From Rufibacter immobilis (lineage in GTDB: Bacteria > Bacteroidota > Bacteroidia > Cytophagales > Hymenobacteraceae): a DNA stretch of 64,000 nt. The notes under the pieces are model-generated. The model saw only the letters and a program-made list of their open reading frames with translations. It made no database searches and was not told where the DNA came from. The stretch is from NCBI RefSeq assembly GCF_003721565.1, contig NZ_RJJE01000002.1, forward strand, positions 372,001 through 436,000, given 5' to 3'. Shown piece by piece: positions 16,009 to 25,190 of this stretch (the stretch's first letter is position 1; each line of letters begins with the position of its first letter). The translations under genes were made by a program, and so were the position numbers.

Positions 16009-17043
16009 ATGAAATTTTTTACATACCTACTCTCCTTTAGTTGGTCTTTCTTCATTGCGCTGTTTGCCATCCCTTCTATTGTGTATGTGGCACACCTGAA
16101 GAACATTCTGGACCAGCCCAATAAACGGACGGTGCACGTCTCGCTTACCCCAAGATTAGGCGGGTTAGGGGTATTTGCCGGTTTCATGTCTGCCTTGACC
16201 ATTTTTGGGGATCTTTCTAACGGAGTGCAACAGGTGCTGGCGGGCTGTATTATCCTATTCTTTGGCGGCCTTAAGGATGATTTAGTCTCTATTTCGGCGT
16301 TCAAGAAGTTTTTCATGCAGGTCTTGGCCACGGGCGTGGTCATGTTCATTGCCGATATCAGAATCACCAGTTTCCAGGGGATTTTCAATATCCATGAGCT
16401 GCCAGATGGGTTGAGTTATGGCTTTACTTTCTTTACTATTGTGGGAATCACCAACGCCATCAACCTGATTGACGGATTAGACGGTTTGGCCGGAACTATT
16501 GTGACCATAGTGGTAGCTACTTTTGGCTTCTTCTTCTGGTACGCCCATATAGATGCTTATTCCAATTATGCGGGGGTGGCGGTTTGCCTTATTGGGGGAT
16601 TATTGGGCTTCTTGCGGTATAACTTCTATAAGGCTAGGATCTTTATGGGCGATACGGGGTCTTTGCTCTGTGGCTTTGTGGTTTCCATCATGGCTATCCA
16701 GTTCATAGAGATGCGCTACGTTCCTTCTTCTCCGGCCGTGGCCTTAGGGGTGCTGTTTGTGCCTTTGTTTGACACCATCAGGGTTTCTCTGATCAGAGTC
16801 CTGAAAGGGGTGTCTCCATTCTCCCCAGATAAGAACCACATCCACCACCGCATCCTAGCCATGGGTTTCAGCCAGGTGGCTACGGTGCTCATTCTGGCAT
16901 TATTGAACGTGCTGGTGATTGTATTTGTGTTCAACTTTTCACATTGGGGTAATTTAAACCTGTTGCTGTGTCTTCTGGGCTTTTCCGTAGTATTAAGTGC
17001 GGTGCTGGGGCAGTATTCCTCTAAGTCCACTACCAGTGGTTAA
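16009..17043 (+). CDS. WecA/MraY-family polyprenyl-phosphate sugar-phosphate transferase
   Basis: A 344-residue polytopic membrane enzyme that loads a sugar-1-phosphate (typically GlcNAc-1-P) onto undecaprenyl phosphate to start O-antigen, teichoic acid or capsule chains. Family marks in order are PNKRTVHVSLTPRLGGLGVF, FFGGLKDDL (the Asp pair), NLIDGLDGLAG, FMGDTGSLLCGF, and PDKNHIHHRILAMGFS. The HIHHR segment favours the WecA/TagO branch over MraY. It is followed after 3 bases by the DUF4271 gene. The sugar and acceptor pathway are not determinable here. Confidence 0.9.
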   Translation: MKFFTYLLSFSWSFFIALFAIPSIVYVAHLKNILDQPNKRTVHVSLTPRLGGLGVFAGFMSALTIFGDLSNGVQQVLAGCIILFFGGLKDDLVSISAFKKFFMQVLATGVVMFIADIRITSFQGIFNIHELPDGLSYGFTFFTIVGITNAINLIDGLDGLAGTIVTIVVATFGFFFWYAHIDAYSNYAGVAVCLIGGLLGFLRYNFYKARIFMGDTGSLLCGFVVSIMAIQFIEMRYVPSSPAVALGVLFVPLFDTIRVSLIRVLKGVSPFSPDKNHIHHRILAMGFSQVATVLILALLNVLVIVFVFNFSHWGNLNLLLCLLGFSVVLSAVLGQYSSKSTTSG

Positions 17044-17046
17044 TGC

Positions 17047-18174
17047 ATGCGTTTTTGGGTTACTGTAATTGCTTTCTGGTTATGGAGCGGAATTGCTTTT
17101 GGGCAGTCTGAGTTCCTGAAACCCTTGCTGTCTTCAGACTGGATGATCTTCAGGGCTCAGCAGAATAAGCTGGTGCCGTATCTGGCAGATTTTCATGATG
17201 AGCGGCAGGCTCTTTACCAATGGGTGAGTCTTGATCAGTACACCAATCCTAAGATTGAATTTGCCGCCCGTAAAGAGCTGTGCATCTTCCTGGATAACCG
17301 ACTGGTCTTCACAGCCGATTCCACAGCTAGGTATACCTTGGATCTTTCTTCTTATTTAAAGCCTGGGAAGAAATATCTATTATCTGTCTGGCACCCAGAC
17401 CAGCAGCCAGACTATGCCTCTTTTAGGGTTCCTCAGGAGCCTTTGGCAACGTTGAACATCAAGTCAGACACTGCCTATAAGCCACTGGTGAGACAGCCAA
17501 GTATGCACCGCAGCGCCTTGATCTTCTTTATGGTGGTAGTAGGGCTGATCTATGGTGCCCTCAGGATTACGTTCTACACAGACTTTGTCAGTATCTTCAG
17601 ATGGAGCAGCTTTATCAAGTTGTCTACGCTTGAGGAAGGGCTTCTGTCTAAGCCCATAGGTAACTGGTCCAGTATCCTGTTTGTGCTGGCATTCTCCTTG
17701 TCTTTTTCGCTGCTGATTGTGGCAATCCACACCAACTTAGAGGATTTGGCGTTACTGAACCAGCTGTTTACCGCTACCCAGGCAGACCTGATCTCTAAAA
17801 TACTACTGTACTCATTGATTATTTTTCTCTTTGTGCTGTTGAAGTACCTCTTTCTGCGGCTGCTGGGATTTATCTTTGGGGTTGGGGAAATGGTCTTGTC
17901 ACAGTATCGGGAGTTTTTGCGCACTTTGCTGGGGATGGGGATCTTTTTGCCGTTTGTTCTGCTCCTTTACCTGGGTTGGTGGGCAAGTACCCCTCAGTTT
18001 GTGTACTGGATTGCTAATGTGAGTATTACGGCCCTTCTGGTATTCACCATGATAAGGACTTTTCACACAGTTAGTAAAAAATATTCCCTTAAAAATCTAC
18101 ATTTATTTTCGTACCTTTGCGCCACAGAAGTGATTCCGCTGATGATTTTACTCAAGCTTATTGTTTTTGTATAG
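17047..18174 (+). CDS. DUF4271 domain-containing membrane protein
   Basis: A 375-residue protein with an N-terminal signal, an extracytoplasmic domain (about 20-145), a helix near 155-170, and then several C-terminal helices forming the DUF4271 region. The family is largely confined to Bacteroidota and typically lies next to hemD, as here; its function is unknown. It starts 3 bases after the transferase stop. Its 3' end contains the probable hemD promoter. Confidence 0.8.
   Translation: MRFWVTVIAFWLWSGIAFGQSEFLKPLLSSDWMIFRAQQNKLVPYLADFHDERQALYQWVSLDQYTNPKIEFAARKELCIFLDNRLVFTADSTARYTLDLSSYLKPGKKYLLSVWHPDQQPDYASFRVPQEPLATLNIKSDTAYKPLVRQPSMHRSALIFFMVVVGLIYGALRITFYTDFVSIFRWSSFIKLSTLEEGLLSKPIGNWSSILFVLAFSLSFSLLIVAIHTNLEDLALLNQLFTATQADLISKILLYSLIIFLFVLLKYLFLRLLGFIFGVGEMVLSQYREFLRTLLGMGIFLPFVLLLYLGWWASTPQFVYWIANVSITALLVFTMIRTFHTVSKKYSLKNLHLFSYLCATEVIPLMILLKLIVFV
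18112..18119 (+). promoter_or_regulatory. probable promoter -7 element for hemD
   Basis: TACCTTTG matches TAnnTTTG. It lies inside the 3' end of the DUF4271 gene, 118 bases before the hemD start. No clear -33 TTG is visible, so this is moderate evidence. Confidence 0.4.
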
Positions 18175-18237
18175 TCCTCTGCAAAACAGGAATATTTACG
18201 GTTCTTAGACTACAAGTTGTTAAACTACCTTCTAAAC

Positions 18238-19029
18238 ATGGCTGACGGTAAAGAAGAGTTGGGTGCGGATAGACATTCAAAAAAGATTTCCAGTATACTA
18301 GTCACGCAGCCAAAGCCGGCAAATGATAATTCACCATATCTGAGCATTGCTGAGAAATATGGTATTAAGGTTGATTTCAGAGCATTTATTGAAATTGAGC
18401 CTGTTCCATACAAAGAGTTCAGAAAAGACAAAGTTTCTATTCTGGATCATACTGCGGTGATCTTTACCAGTAGAAACGCGGTAGACCATTTCTTCAGGAT
18501 TTGTTCAGAGGGAAAAATTGAGGTTCCTGCTGAGATGAAATATTTTTGTATTTCTGATCAGACAGCGTACTATCTACAGAAGTACATCGTTTTAAGGAAG
18601 CGTAAATTGTTCATTGGCGGTAAAACAGCTTCTGATCTTTTTGATGTATTGAAAAAGCATAAGAGCGAGAAATTCCTCTATCCGTGCTCAAACATTAGAA
18701 AAGAAGACATCCCTGAATTTATGCGGGCTAACGGCTTCAACTTTACTGAAGCCACCATGTACAGAACCGTTGCCTCAGATTTGTCAGATTTGGCAGAGGT
18801 AAAATATGACTGTATTGCTTTCTTTAGCCCGTCTGGGGTAAATTCTCTGTTTGTTAATTTCCCTGATTTCAAACAGAACAACACCCGCATTGCTGCCTTT
18901 GGACCAACTACTGCCCAAGCTGTGCGTGATGCAGGTTTAGAACTGGATATTGAGGCCCCAATGCCCAATGCTCCTTCCATGACAGGGGCAATTGAGGTTT
19001 ATATCCAACAACATTCCAGGAAAAAGTAA
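18238..19029 (+). CDS. hemD: uroporphyrinogen-III synthase
   Basis: A 263-residue HemD, which cyclises and isomerises hydroxymethylbilane to uroporphyrinogen III in heme synthesis. The family is poorly conserved in sequence. The call rests on the N-terminal SILVTQPKPAN, the AVIFTSRNAVDHFF strand-helix, KFLYPCSNIRKEDIPEFM, the CIAFFSPSGVNSLF segment and the AAFGPTTAQAVRDAGL C-terminal region. The DUF4271 neighbour supports it. I use the ATG at 18238 (MADGKEE) rather than upstream in-frame TTG-type starts. PorP and gldK follow on the same strand. Confidence 0.85.
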   Translation: MADGKEELGADRHSKKISSILVTQPKPANDNSPYLSIAEKYGIKVDFRAFIEIEPVPYKEFRKDKVSILDHTAVIFTSRNAVDHFFRICSEGKIEVPAEMKYFCISDQTAYYLQKYIVLRKRKLFIGGKTASDLFDVLKKHKSEKFLYPCSNIRKEDIPEFMRANGFNFTEATMYRTVASDLSDLAEVKYDCIAFFSPSGVNSLFVNFPDFKQNNTRIAAFGPTTAQAVRDAGLELDIEAPMPNAPSMTGAIEVYIQQHSRKK

Positions 19030-19168
19030 ATTAATCAATACTTTTCCTGTATTTGTGCGTAGCATGGCTAAGGATTTATCAAGGAGAATAGCCTTTGGTG
19101 GTTAGCAGATAAATCGCTAGTTTAAGCCACATGGCTCTTGGTGCTTGCAAGAGAACTTAACGCTGTTA

Positions 19169-20137
19169 ATGATGCACAAATCTGGTTACCTGGTACTTCT
19201 GTTAGGGCTTCTTCTACCCTTTTGTTTGCAGGCACAACAACTGCCGCAGTTTAGTCATTATAGTTTTAACGGCCAGTTCATAAGCCCCGGTTACGCCGGG
19301 GTGAAAGGACAAACAGAATTAAATGTGCTCTACAGGTACCAATGGTTAGGGTATGATGGAGCATTTGATGCCGGAGGGTCGCCTAGGGCAGCCCTATTCT
19401 CTGTTTCTGCCCCTGTGTCTGCCCTTAAAGGAGGAGTGGGCTTGGTGGTGATGAAAGATGAGATAGGAGCGGTAGACGTTTTCTACACACAACTCGCTTA
19501 TTCTCATCATGTGTCTATTGCTGAGGGGGTCTTGGGGATAGGAATCCAGGGCGGACTCACAAATATGAGTAAAGGGGGATACCGTGCCAATGATCTTGGT
19601 GATAACCGTGTTCCTTTCAATAGCTCAGATAGAAAATTTGATATGGGTGCCGGTTTGTGGTACCAGCACAGCCGTTGGTACGTTGGAGCGGGTATAACGA
19701 ATTTACTGGGCAGTAGTTACGAATTCGAAAATACAGATAAGAACAATGAGGTGGGAACTGTTTCAGGTGAAAAACACCTTATGCTTACCGGAGGGTATGA
19801 AATAGAACTTTCGCGGGCTGTAGACGTAACACCAACGGTAATGTTCAAGCAAGATATCAATGCCGGAGTTAATTCATTGGAGGTGGGAGGAAGAGCTACT
19901 TTCAATGACAAGTTCTGGGGAGGTGCTGGCTATAGGTTTGGAGAGGCTGTGACAGGGATGTTAGGCGTGTATCTTTTGAAGGATAATGCTTTGAGCTTTG
20001 GATATGCTTTTGATTATACCACCGTAGGCACAAACGCAAAAAGCGCTACTTCACATGAAGTGATGCTTGGTTATAGGCTACCTAAGCCTAGGAATAATAC
20101 AAGGCCGCCGGTTAGAACCCCTCGTTACTTTTTTTGA
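19169..20137 (+). CDS. PorP/SprF family type IX secretion outer membrane protein
   Basis: A 322-residue exported beta-barrel-like protein. It has a signal peptide (SGYLVLLLGLLLPFCLQAQ) and the PorP/SprF opening LPQFSHYSFNGQFISPGYAGV, followed by alternating amphipathic strands. Family members link cell-surface adhesins or the PorK/N ring to the outer membrane in the type IX system. The immediate downstream gldK-gldL-gldM-gldN order matches the porP-porKLMN locus of Porphyromonas. Two adjacent ATGs (19169, 19172) are equally good starts. Confidence 0.88.
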   Translation: MMHKSGYLVLLLGLLLPFCLQAQQLPQFSHYSFNGQFISPGYAGVKGQTELNVLYRYQWLGYDGAFDAGGSPRAALFSVSAPVSALKGGVGLVVMKDEIGAVDVFYTQLAYSHHVSIAEGVLGIGIQGGLTNMSKGGYRANDLGDNRVPFNSSDRKFDMGAGLWYQHSRWYVGAGITNLLGSSYEFENTDKNNEVGTVSGEKHLMLTGGYEIELSRAVDVTPTVMFKQDINAGVNSLEVGGRATFNDKFWGGAGYRFGEAVTGMLGVYLLKDNALSFGYAFDYTTVGTNAKSATSHEVMLGYRLPKPRNNTRPPVRTPRYFF

Positions 20138-20246
20138 ATACCTAATTTTAAGTAATGTCCATGCTGTTAAAACTGAGGGATTTACTGATGAAACAAAATA
20201 TTATTTTCTTTGTATCGTTAGAATATTGATCTTCAAGAAAAAACAC

Positions 20247-20280
20247 TAATTTTGTTTTTCAAAGCAGCGACTTATATTTG
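20247..20280 (+). promoter_or_regulatory. tandem promoter-like elements before gldK
   Basis: TAATTTTG (20247-20254) and TATATTTG (20273-20280) both match TAnnTTTG. A TTG at 20252-20254 lies 18 bases before the second, close to the expected spacing. The gldK start is at 20337, so gldKLMN may have its own promoter apart from porP. Confidence 0.5.
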
Positions 20281-20336
20281 TCATCTTCATAAAATTAATG
20301 CTAAGCGAAAACGCTACTTTTTACAAGTCCAAGAAT

Positions 20337-21359
20337 ATGATTAAGTTTTTACAGTTTTCTGCCATTGCTTTGAGCGTAGTTCTAATGGCAGGTTGTGGCA
20401 TGGGGAGAGATTCTCAGGGGGACGTGATTGGGGCAGAGGACCGTCCTGAATTTAATCCACAGGAAATCCCGTATGGAATGGTTGCCTGCCCAGGCGGTAC
20501 TTTTCACATGGGACAGACAGACCAGGATATTGCCGCTAGCATGTCTAACATGAATAAGCAGGTAACAATTGGTGGTTTTTACATGGATGAGACTGAAATC
20601 ACAAACAACGAGTATCGTCAGTTTGTGGATGCTATTCGTCAGGATTCATTGGATATTCTGGGGGAAGAGTTTGTAATGACTCAGCTTTATCCTGATACCA
20701 CTGTTTGGGTGAAAGACTTTACCTACCATATGGGTGACCCTCTTATGGAGTATTACTATTCCCACCCAGCATTTGATGATTATCCGGTAGTGGGAGTGGA
20801 TTGGTTTGCCGCAAAATATTTCAACAGCTGGAGAACCAAACACAAGAACAACTATAACGTGGAAAGCGGAATGGCGCCAATGCCAAGCTTCCGTCTTCCT
20901 TCTGAAGCGGAGTGGGAATATGCCGCCCGTGGTGGTAGAGATTTAGCTACCTATCCGTGGGGAGGTCCTTACCTGCGTAACGCGAAAGGTTGTATGTTGG
21001 CTAACTTTAAACCAGGGCGTGGTGACTATTACAGTGACGGTTTTACCTATACCGCTCCAGTAGGTCAGTACTACCCTAACGACTTTGGTTTGTATGACAT
21101 GTCTGGTAACGTGGCAGAGTGGTGTGAAGATGCTTACTCAGAAGCTACTGTTCCATTGGTATGGGACCTGAACCCTACCTATTATAATGACAATGAGCCT
21201 CGTAAGATTGTGCGTGGTGGTTCTTGGAAAGATATCGCACATTTCTTAGAGACTGGTGTTCGTAATTTTGAATACCAAGATTCTGCTCGCTCTTATATTG
21301 GATTCCGCAGTGCAATGATCTACATTGGTCGTTCTTCTGACCTTGATTATGCTCAATAA
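20337..21359 (+). CDS. gldK: type IX secretion/gliding lipoprotein GldK
   Basis: A 340-residue outer-membrane lipoprotein that forms the periplasmic ring with GldN. The lipobox VLMAGC is at about residue 20 of the ATG-20337 start. A formylglycine-generating-enzyme-like (SUMF1) fold follows: GMVACPGGTFHMGQ, FYMDETEITNNEYRQFV, FRLPSEAEWEYAARGG, GNVAEWCEDAY and RKIVRGGSWKD. The sulfatase-activating cysteine pair is not expected in this branch, so the fold is structural. GldJ shares this fold, but the position just before gldL identifies GldK. An upstream in-frame ATG (20298) would add residues before the signal peptide. Confidence 0.92.
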   Translation: MIKFLQFSAIALSVVLMAGCGMGRDSQGDVIGAEDRPEFNPQEIPYGMVACPGGTFHMGQTDQDIAASMSNMNKQVTIGGFYMDETEITNNEYRQFVDAIRQDSLDILGEEFVMTQLYPDTTVWVKDFTYHMGDPLMEYYYSHPAFDDYPVVGVDWFAAKYFNSWRTKHKNNYNVESGMAPMPSFRLPSEAEWEYAARGGRDLATYPWGGPYLRNAKGCMLANFKPGRGDYYSDGFTYTAPVGQYYPNDFGLYDMSGNVAEWCEDAYSEATVPLVWDLNPTYYNDNEPRKIVRGGSWKDIAHFLETGVRNFEYQDSARSYIGFRSAMIYIGRSSDLDYAQ

Positions 21360-21429
21360 AAATTATCCATTTTTTTGAACTATTAGCTTAGCTAAGAACC
21401 TAAACAATTATAATCTAAATCAGTCTAAA

Positions 21430-22230
21430 ATGAGCAAAGCGAGAGGCAACTTCTTCTTCGACAAGGTGATGCCAAAAATTTACGGAATTGGTGCCGCAGT
21501 AGTAATTGTTGGGGCCTTATTCAAAATTCTTCACTTACCGGGTGCCAACGAAATGCTGATCGTTGGTTTGGGTACGGAAGCGGTAATTTTCTTCTTAAGT
21601 GCATTTCAGCCAAACCCACCACATGAGCCAGAGTGGGAGCGTGTATATCCGCAACTGCGCGATGATTATGATGGTCCACTTCCAACGGTAGCTGCTGCTA
21701 CTCCTGCTGGTCCGTCTTTAACCGGTGACTTAGATAAAATGCTGCGCGATGCCAATGTAACGCCAGCTACTATCAGCTCATTAGGCCAAGGTTTGAACCG
21801 TTTGAGCGAAACAGCTACTAAAATGTCTGATCTAACAGATGCGACCGTGGCTACAAAAGAGTATGCTACACGTGTAAGAACAGCCACTAGCTCACTTGAT
21901 AAAATCAACGAAGCATACGGTGCTACCCTGCAAGCGGTAACTCAAATGGCCAATGCCACGGCAGATACGCAAGCTTACAACGCGCAAGTGCAGCAAGTGA
22001 CTAAAAACTTAGGCGCCTTGAACGCGGTGTATGAAATGGAACTGCAGGATGCCAACAACCACCTGAAGTCTATTAACAAGTTCTACGGTAGCATTACCAG
22101 CGCCATGGAGAATTTGACAGAGGCTAGCCGTGAGACGGAGCAATTCAAAGATGAGGTAACTAACCTAACTAAAAACCTGCATTCTTTGAATAATGTGTAT
22201 GGCAACATGTTAAATGCCATGAGAGGGTAA
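21430..22230 (+). CDS. gldL: type IX secretion/gliding motor protein GldL
   Basis: A 266-residue cytoplasmic-membrane protein, the stator-like part of the GldL-GldM motor that uses proton motive force. Two helices stand at the N-terminus: IYGIGAAVVIVGALFKILH and MLIVGLGTEAVIFFLSAF. Glu50 in the second corresponds to the membrane glutamate known to be essential in Flavobacterium GldL. The remainder is a long cytoplasmic helical domain with heptad-like, internally repeated segments (for example TKNLGALNAVYE and TKNLHSLNNVYG). Confidence 0.95.
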   Translation: MSKARGNFFFDKVMPKIYGIGAAVVIVGALFKILHLPGANEMLIVGLGTEAVIFFLSAFQPNPPHEPEWERVYPQLRDDYDGPLPTVAAATPAGPSLTGDLDKMLRDANVTPATISSLGQGLNRLSETATKMSDLTDATVATKEYATRVRTATSSLDKINEAYGATLQAVTQMANATADTQAYNAQVQQVTKNLGALNAVYEMELQDANNHLKSINKFYGSITSAMENLTEASRETEQFKDEVTNLTKNLHSLNNVYGNMLNAMRG

Positions 22231-22290
22231 TCTCTGCCAATCCTCTATTAATAATAAATCTAACAAAGAAGGTAATCACTAAAGGATACT

Positions 22291-23880
22291 ATGGCTGGAG
22301 GAAAAGAGACGCCACGGCAAAAGATGATCGGGATGATGTATCTCGTACTCACTGCGCTGCTGGCCTTGAACGTAAGCTCTGCAATACTATTAAAATTCCA
22401 ATTCATTGATGAGAGCCTGATGGAAGTTAACCGTAACACGGTTAGCGATAACAACGGTACAGTGAAAGGGATTGCAGCTGCTGTGGCTGAAAGCGGAAAT
22501 AGAGCGCAAGATGCCAGAGTGGTAGAATCTGCAAACCAAGTAAGAACCCGTACCGCCCAGATGGTAGACTATCTTCGCGGACTTCGGGATGAACTTGAGA
22601 AAAGAACCGGAGGCAAAGATGAATCAGGAAACTATAAAAATCCTGAAGCCAACGAGATTGTAAATGAATTGATGCTGGGTGGCGCTAAAAATGGCAAAGG
22701 CTATGAACTGGAAGCAAAGCTAAATGAATATGCGGCTTTCTTGCGCCAATATAACCCAGGGGTGCCCACAAAAATAGCCATGAGCGGAACAGAAGATCCG
22801 CGGGTAGCTAAGAATAAGGATCAGCGCAAGAAGAACTTTGCGCAATTGAACTTTGAGGAAACTCCAATGGTGGCTGCTTTGGCTACTTTAGCTCAAAAAG
22901 AATCTGAAGTGTTGAAGTATGAGGCAGAAACATTGTCTCAGTTAGCCCAAAAAGTAGGCGCTGACATCATTAAGTTTGAGAACATTTTCGCTATGGCCAG
23001 CGCCGAGTCAAAGACCGTTGCCGCTGGTACTAAATATAAAGCAGAAATGTTCTTAGCTGCTTCTTCAGACGCGGTTACGCCTACTATGTCTGTTGACGGT
23101 AGACCAATTTCAGTGAAAGGCGGAAGAGGACAGATCGAATTCACCGCTACAGCCGGCAACTATGATGCTGAAGGTAACGCTAAGAAACAGTGGAAAGGTC
23201 AGGTACGTTTCCGTCAGGCAAGCGGACGTGATACAACATTCACTGTAACTCAGGATTACGTAGTAGCGAAGCCCGTAATGCAAATTCAATCCGCTTCTAT
23301 TAACTCCCTGTACTTTAACTGCGGTAACGAACTTAACATCCAGGTTCCTGCTTTAGGTGCCATGTATGATCCATCCTTCTCTGCAAGCGGAGCAACAGTG
23401 GTAAAAGGTGCCAAAAAAGGATTCGTAACCCTTATCCCTACCTCAAGACAAGTGAAACTGAACGTGAGCAGCGGCGGCAACGCAATTGGTTCACAAGATT
23501 TCACCGTGAAGCTAGTGCCAAGACCACGCGTGGTTGCTTTGGCCAATGGCCGTCCGGTAGATGTAGTGAAAGGAATGCCAGCTCCAGGCCCGCGTTCATT
23601 GACCATACAGGCCATTCCGGATGAAAGCTTTAAAAATCAGCTTCCAAAGGATGCCCGTTACAGAGTTACCCAGTACACGGTATATCTAGTACGCGGTGCT
23701 CGTCCGGTAGGGCAGGTTCAAGGTTCAGGACCAACGGTTAGCTTAGGCAATTTGGCTGCCCAAGCTCGCCCTGGCGATAGAATTGCGGTTGACGTAAGAG
23801 AAGTACGTCGGATGAACTATCGTGATCAGCAGGAAGTTGTTCCTTCTGATGGCTCAAGTCTCACGTTTCAGCTTAATTAG
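22291..23880 (+). CDS. gldM: type IX secretion/gliding motor protein GldM
   Basis: A 529-residue protein with one N-terminal helix (MMYLVLTALLALNVSSAILL) and a long periplasmic shaft of stacked domains, which dimerises with GldL and touches the GldK/GldN ring. The opening MAGGKETPRQKMIGMMYLVL is the family signature. The periplasmic part includes an alpha-helical D1 region (about 40-225) and later beta-rich domains. It lies 60 bases after gldL and 18 bases before gldN. The length is normal for the family. Confidence 0.95.
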   Translation: MAGGKETPRQKMIGMMYLVLTALLALNVSSAILLKFQFIDESLMEVNRNTVSDNNGTVKGIAAAVAESGNRAQDARVVESANQVRTRTAQMVDYLRGLRDELEKRTGGKDESGNYKNPEANEIVNELMLGGAKNGKGYELEAKLNEYAAFLRQYNPGVPTKIAMSGTEDPRVAKNKDQRKKNFAQLNFEETPMVAALATLAQKESEVLKYEAETLSQLAQKVGADIIKFENIFAMASAESKTVAAGTKYKAEMFLAASSDAVTPTMSVDGRPISVKGGRGQIEFTATAGNYDAEGNAKKQWKGQVRFRQASGRDTTFTVTQDYVVAKPVMQIQSASINSLYFNCGNELNIQVPALGAMYDPSFSASGATVVKGAKKGFVTLIPTSRQVKLNVSSGGNAIGSQDFTVKLVPRPRVVALANGRPVDVVKGMPAPGPRSLTIQAIPDESFKNQLPKDARYRVTQYTVYLVRGARPVGQVQGSGPTVSLGNLAAQARPGDRIAVDVREVRRMNYRDQQEVVPSDGSSLTFQLN

Positions 23881-23898
23881 TAAGTTATTTACAGTATC

Positions 23899-24954
23899 AT
23901 GAAGAAGTTAATTGTGTTGGGTTTAGCAGGTTTGCTTAGCATTCCGGTGGTTAGTACGGCACAAAAGCGTACTACAAAGAAGACAACTACTTCTGCGCAG
24001 AGAGCACAGCAAAATGCCGCCGCCCAGGCTGCGGCTGAGAAAGCTCGTCAGGAAGAGTTGGCTCGCCAGCAGGAAATGCAGAGACAAGCTGAAGTGGCGC
24101 AGGCCAGAATGGATAGCTCTTTGGCGGCTCCTGCTTCTGCCAGACCAATTCCTGCATCAGATGTGATGTTCAAGAAAACAGTTTGGAGAGCGGTTGATTT
24201 ACGCGAGAAGCAGAACCGTCCTATGTTTTCTACCGGTAAACAAATTACCAAGCTCATCACAGAAGCTGTAAAACGTGGTGAACTTCAGGCATACAGATCA
24301 GATACCTTAAATACGCCTATCTCAGCCCAAGAATTCTTCACTAACCTTAGCCCAACCAGCACTGGAGGCGGCGGCTTAACTGAAGCAGAAAAAGCAGCTG
24401 GTTTTGATCAGCCTGCAGCTGCAGATGATGGCTGGGGTAACGACGATGGCTGGGGAACACCTGCTCCTAAGAAGAAAGCAGCTACTAAGTCTACGGCAAA
24501 GGCTACTCCTGCTCCCGCAGCAGCTGTGACAACAGGGAATGAGCTTCTTCCTAATGAACTTTATAAGTTAGAGATCAAAGAAGATGTAGTGTTTGACAAG
24601 AAGCGTTCAAGATTATATCATGACATTCAAGCCATCACGCTGATCATGCCTGCCAAATACAACAGCTTGGGTTTTGAGAAACCGATTGCTTCTTTCAAGT
24701 ACAGTGATTTGGCAAGAGTGTTCAGAGCACACCCAGATGAAGCGCTTTGGTTTAACCAACAAAATGATGCACAGCATAAAAATTTGGCAGATGCATTTGA
24801 CCTGTGGTTATTCAGCTCTTACATCACCAAAGTTTCTAACGTGAACGATGCTCGTCTGGAAGAGGTGTACGGAACCGGTAAGAAAGGCTTATTAGCTGCG
24901 CAACAGGCTATGGAAGAACTTATTGAGTTTGAATACAGCTTGTGGAGCTACTAG
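23899..24954 (+). CDS. gldN: type IX secretion ring protein GldN
   Basis: A 351-residue periplasmic GldN that forms rings with GldK. A signal peptide (IVLGLAGLLSIPVVSTAQ) is followed by a Gln/Ala/Arg-rich segment and the GldN core (DVMFKKTVWRAVDLREKQNRP, KLITEAVKRGELQAY, YHDIQAITLIMP). A low-complexity linker (DDGWGNDDGWGTPAPKKKA, about 175-193) interrupts the core and looks like a lineage-specific insertion. A T-rich hairpin follows the stop, so this is the operon end. Confidence 0.93.
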   Translation: MKKLIVLGLAGLLSIPVVSTAQKRTTKKTTTSAQRAQQNAAAQAAAEKARQEELARQQEMQRQAEVAQARMDSSLAAPASARPIPASDVMFKKTVWRAVDLREKQNRPMFSTGKQITKLITEAVKRGELQAYRSDTLNTPISAQEFFTNLSPTSTGGGGLTEAEKAAGFDQPAAADDGWGNDDGWGTPAPKKKAATKSTAKATPAPAAAVTTGNELLPNELYKLEIKEDVVFDKKRSRLYHDIQAITLIMPAKYNSLGFEKPIASFKYSDLARVFRAHPDEALWFNQQNDAQHKNLADAFDLWLFSSYITKVSNVNDARLEEVYGTGKKGLLAAQQAMEELIEFEYSLWSY

Positions 24955-24973
24955 TAGTTTTAACTTAAAATAG

Positions 24974-25004
24974 AAAAAGGGGGCTCTAAACAGCCTCCTT
25001 TTTT
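24974..25004 (+). terminator. rho-independent terminator after gldN
   Basis: Stem AGGGGGCT/AGCCTCCT (one G-T pair) with loop CTAAAC, preceded by an A-run and followed by a T-run, 20 bases after the gldN stop. Confidence 0.8.
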
Positions 25005-25139
25005 ATTGGCCTTATATTTATTCCTTCTGCTTAACCGCTTTATCAGGAACTCATATTAGGGAGACTGGAAAGAAGCTCATTTTGTGGACCTCTTTAATTT
25101 GGATGAAGCCTTCTTCCGTAGAAGCTTGGATTTGATGAG

Positions 25140-25189
25140 TGTTTGCGTTTAGGGGCTCTTTTTTGAAAAAGAGCCCCTAAACGCAAACA
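25140..25189. repeat. GTTTAGGGGC hairpin, copy 10 (50-base near-perfect palindrome)
   Basis: TGTTTGC GTTTAGGGGCTC arms pair with GAGCCCCTAAAC GCAAACA, with one mismatch at the T/A centre. Flank and core both differ from other copies in a paired way. It lies between the convergent gldN and uvrC, two bases from the uvrC stop. Confidence 0.92.
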
Positions 25190-25190
25190 T

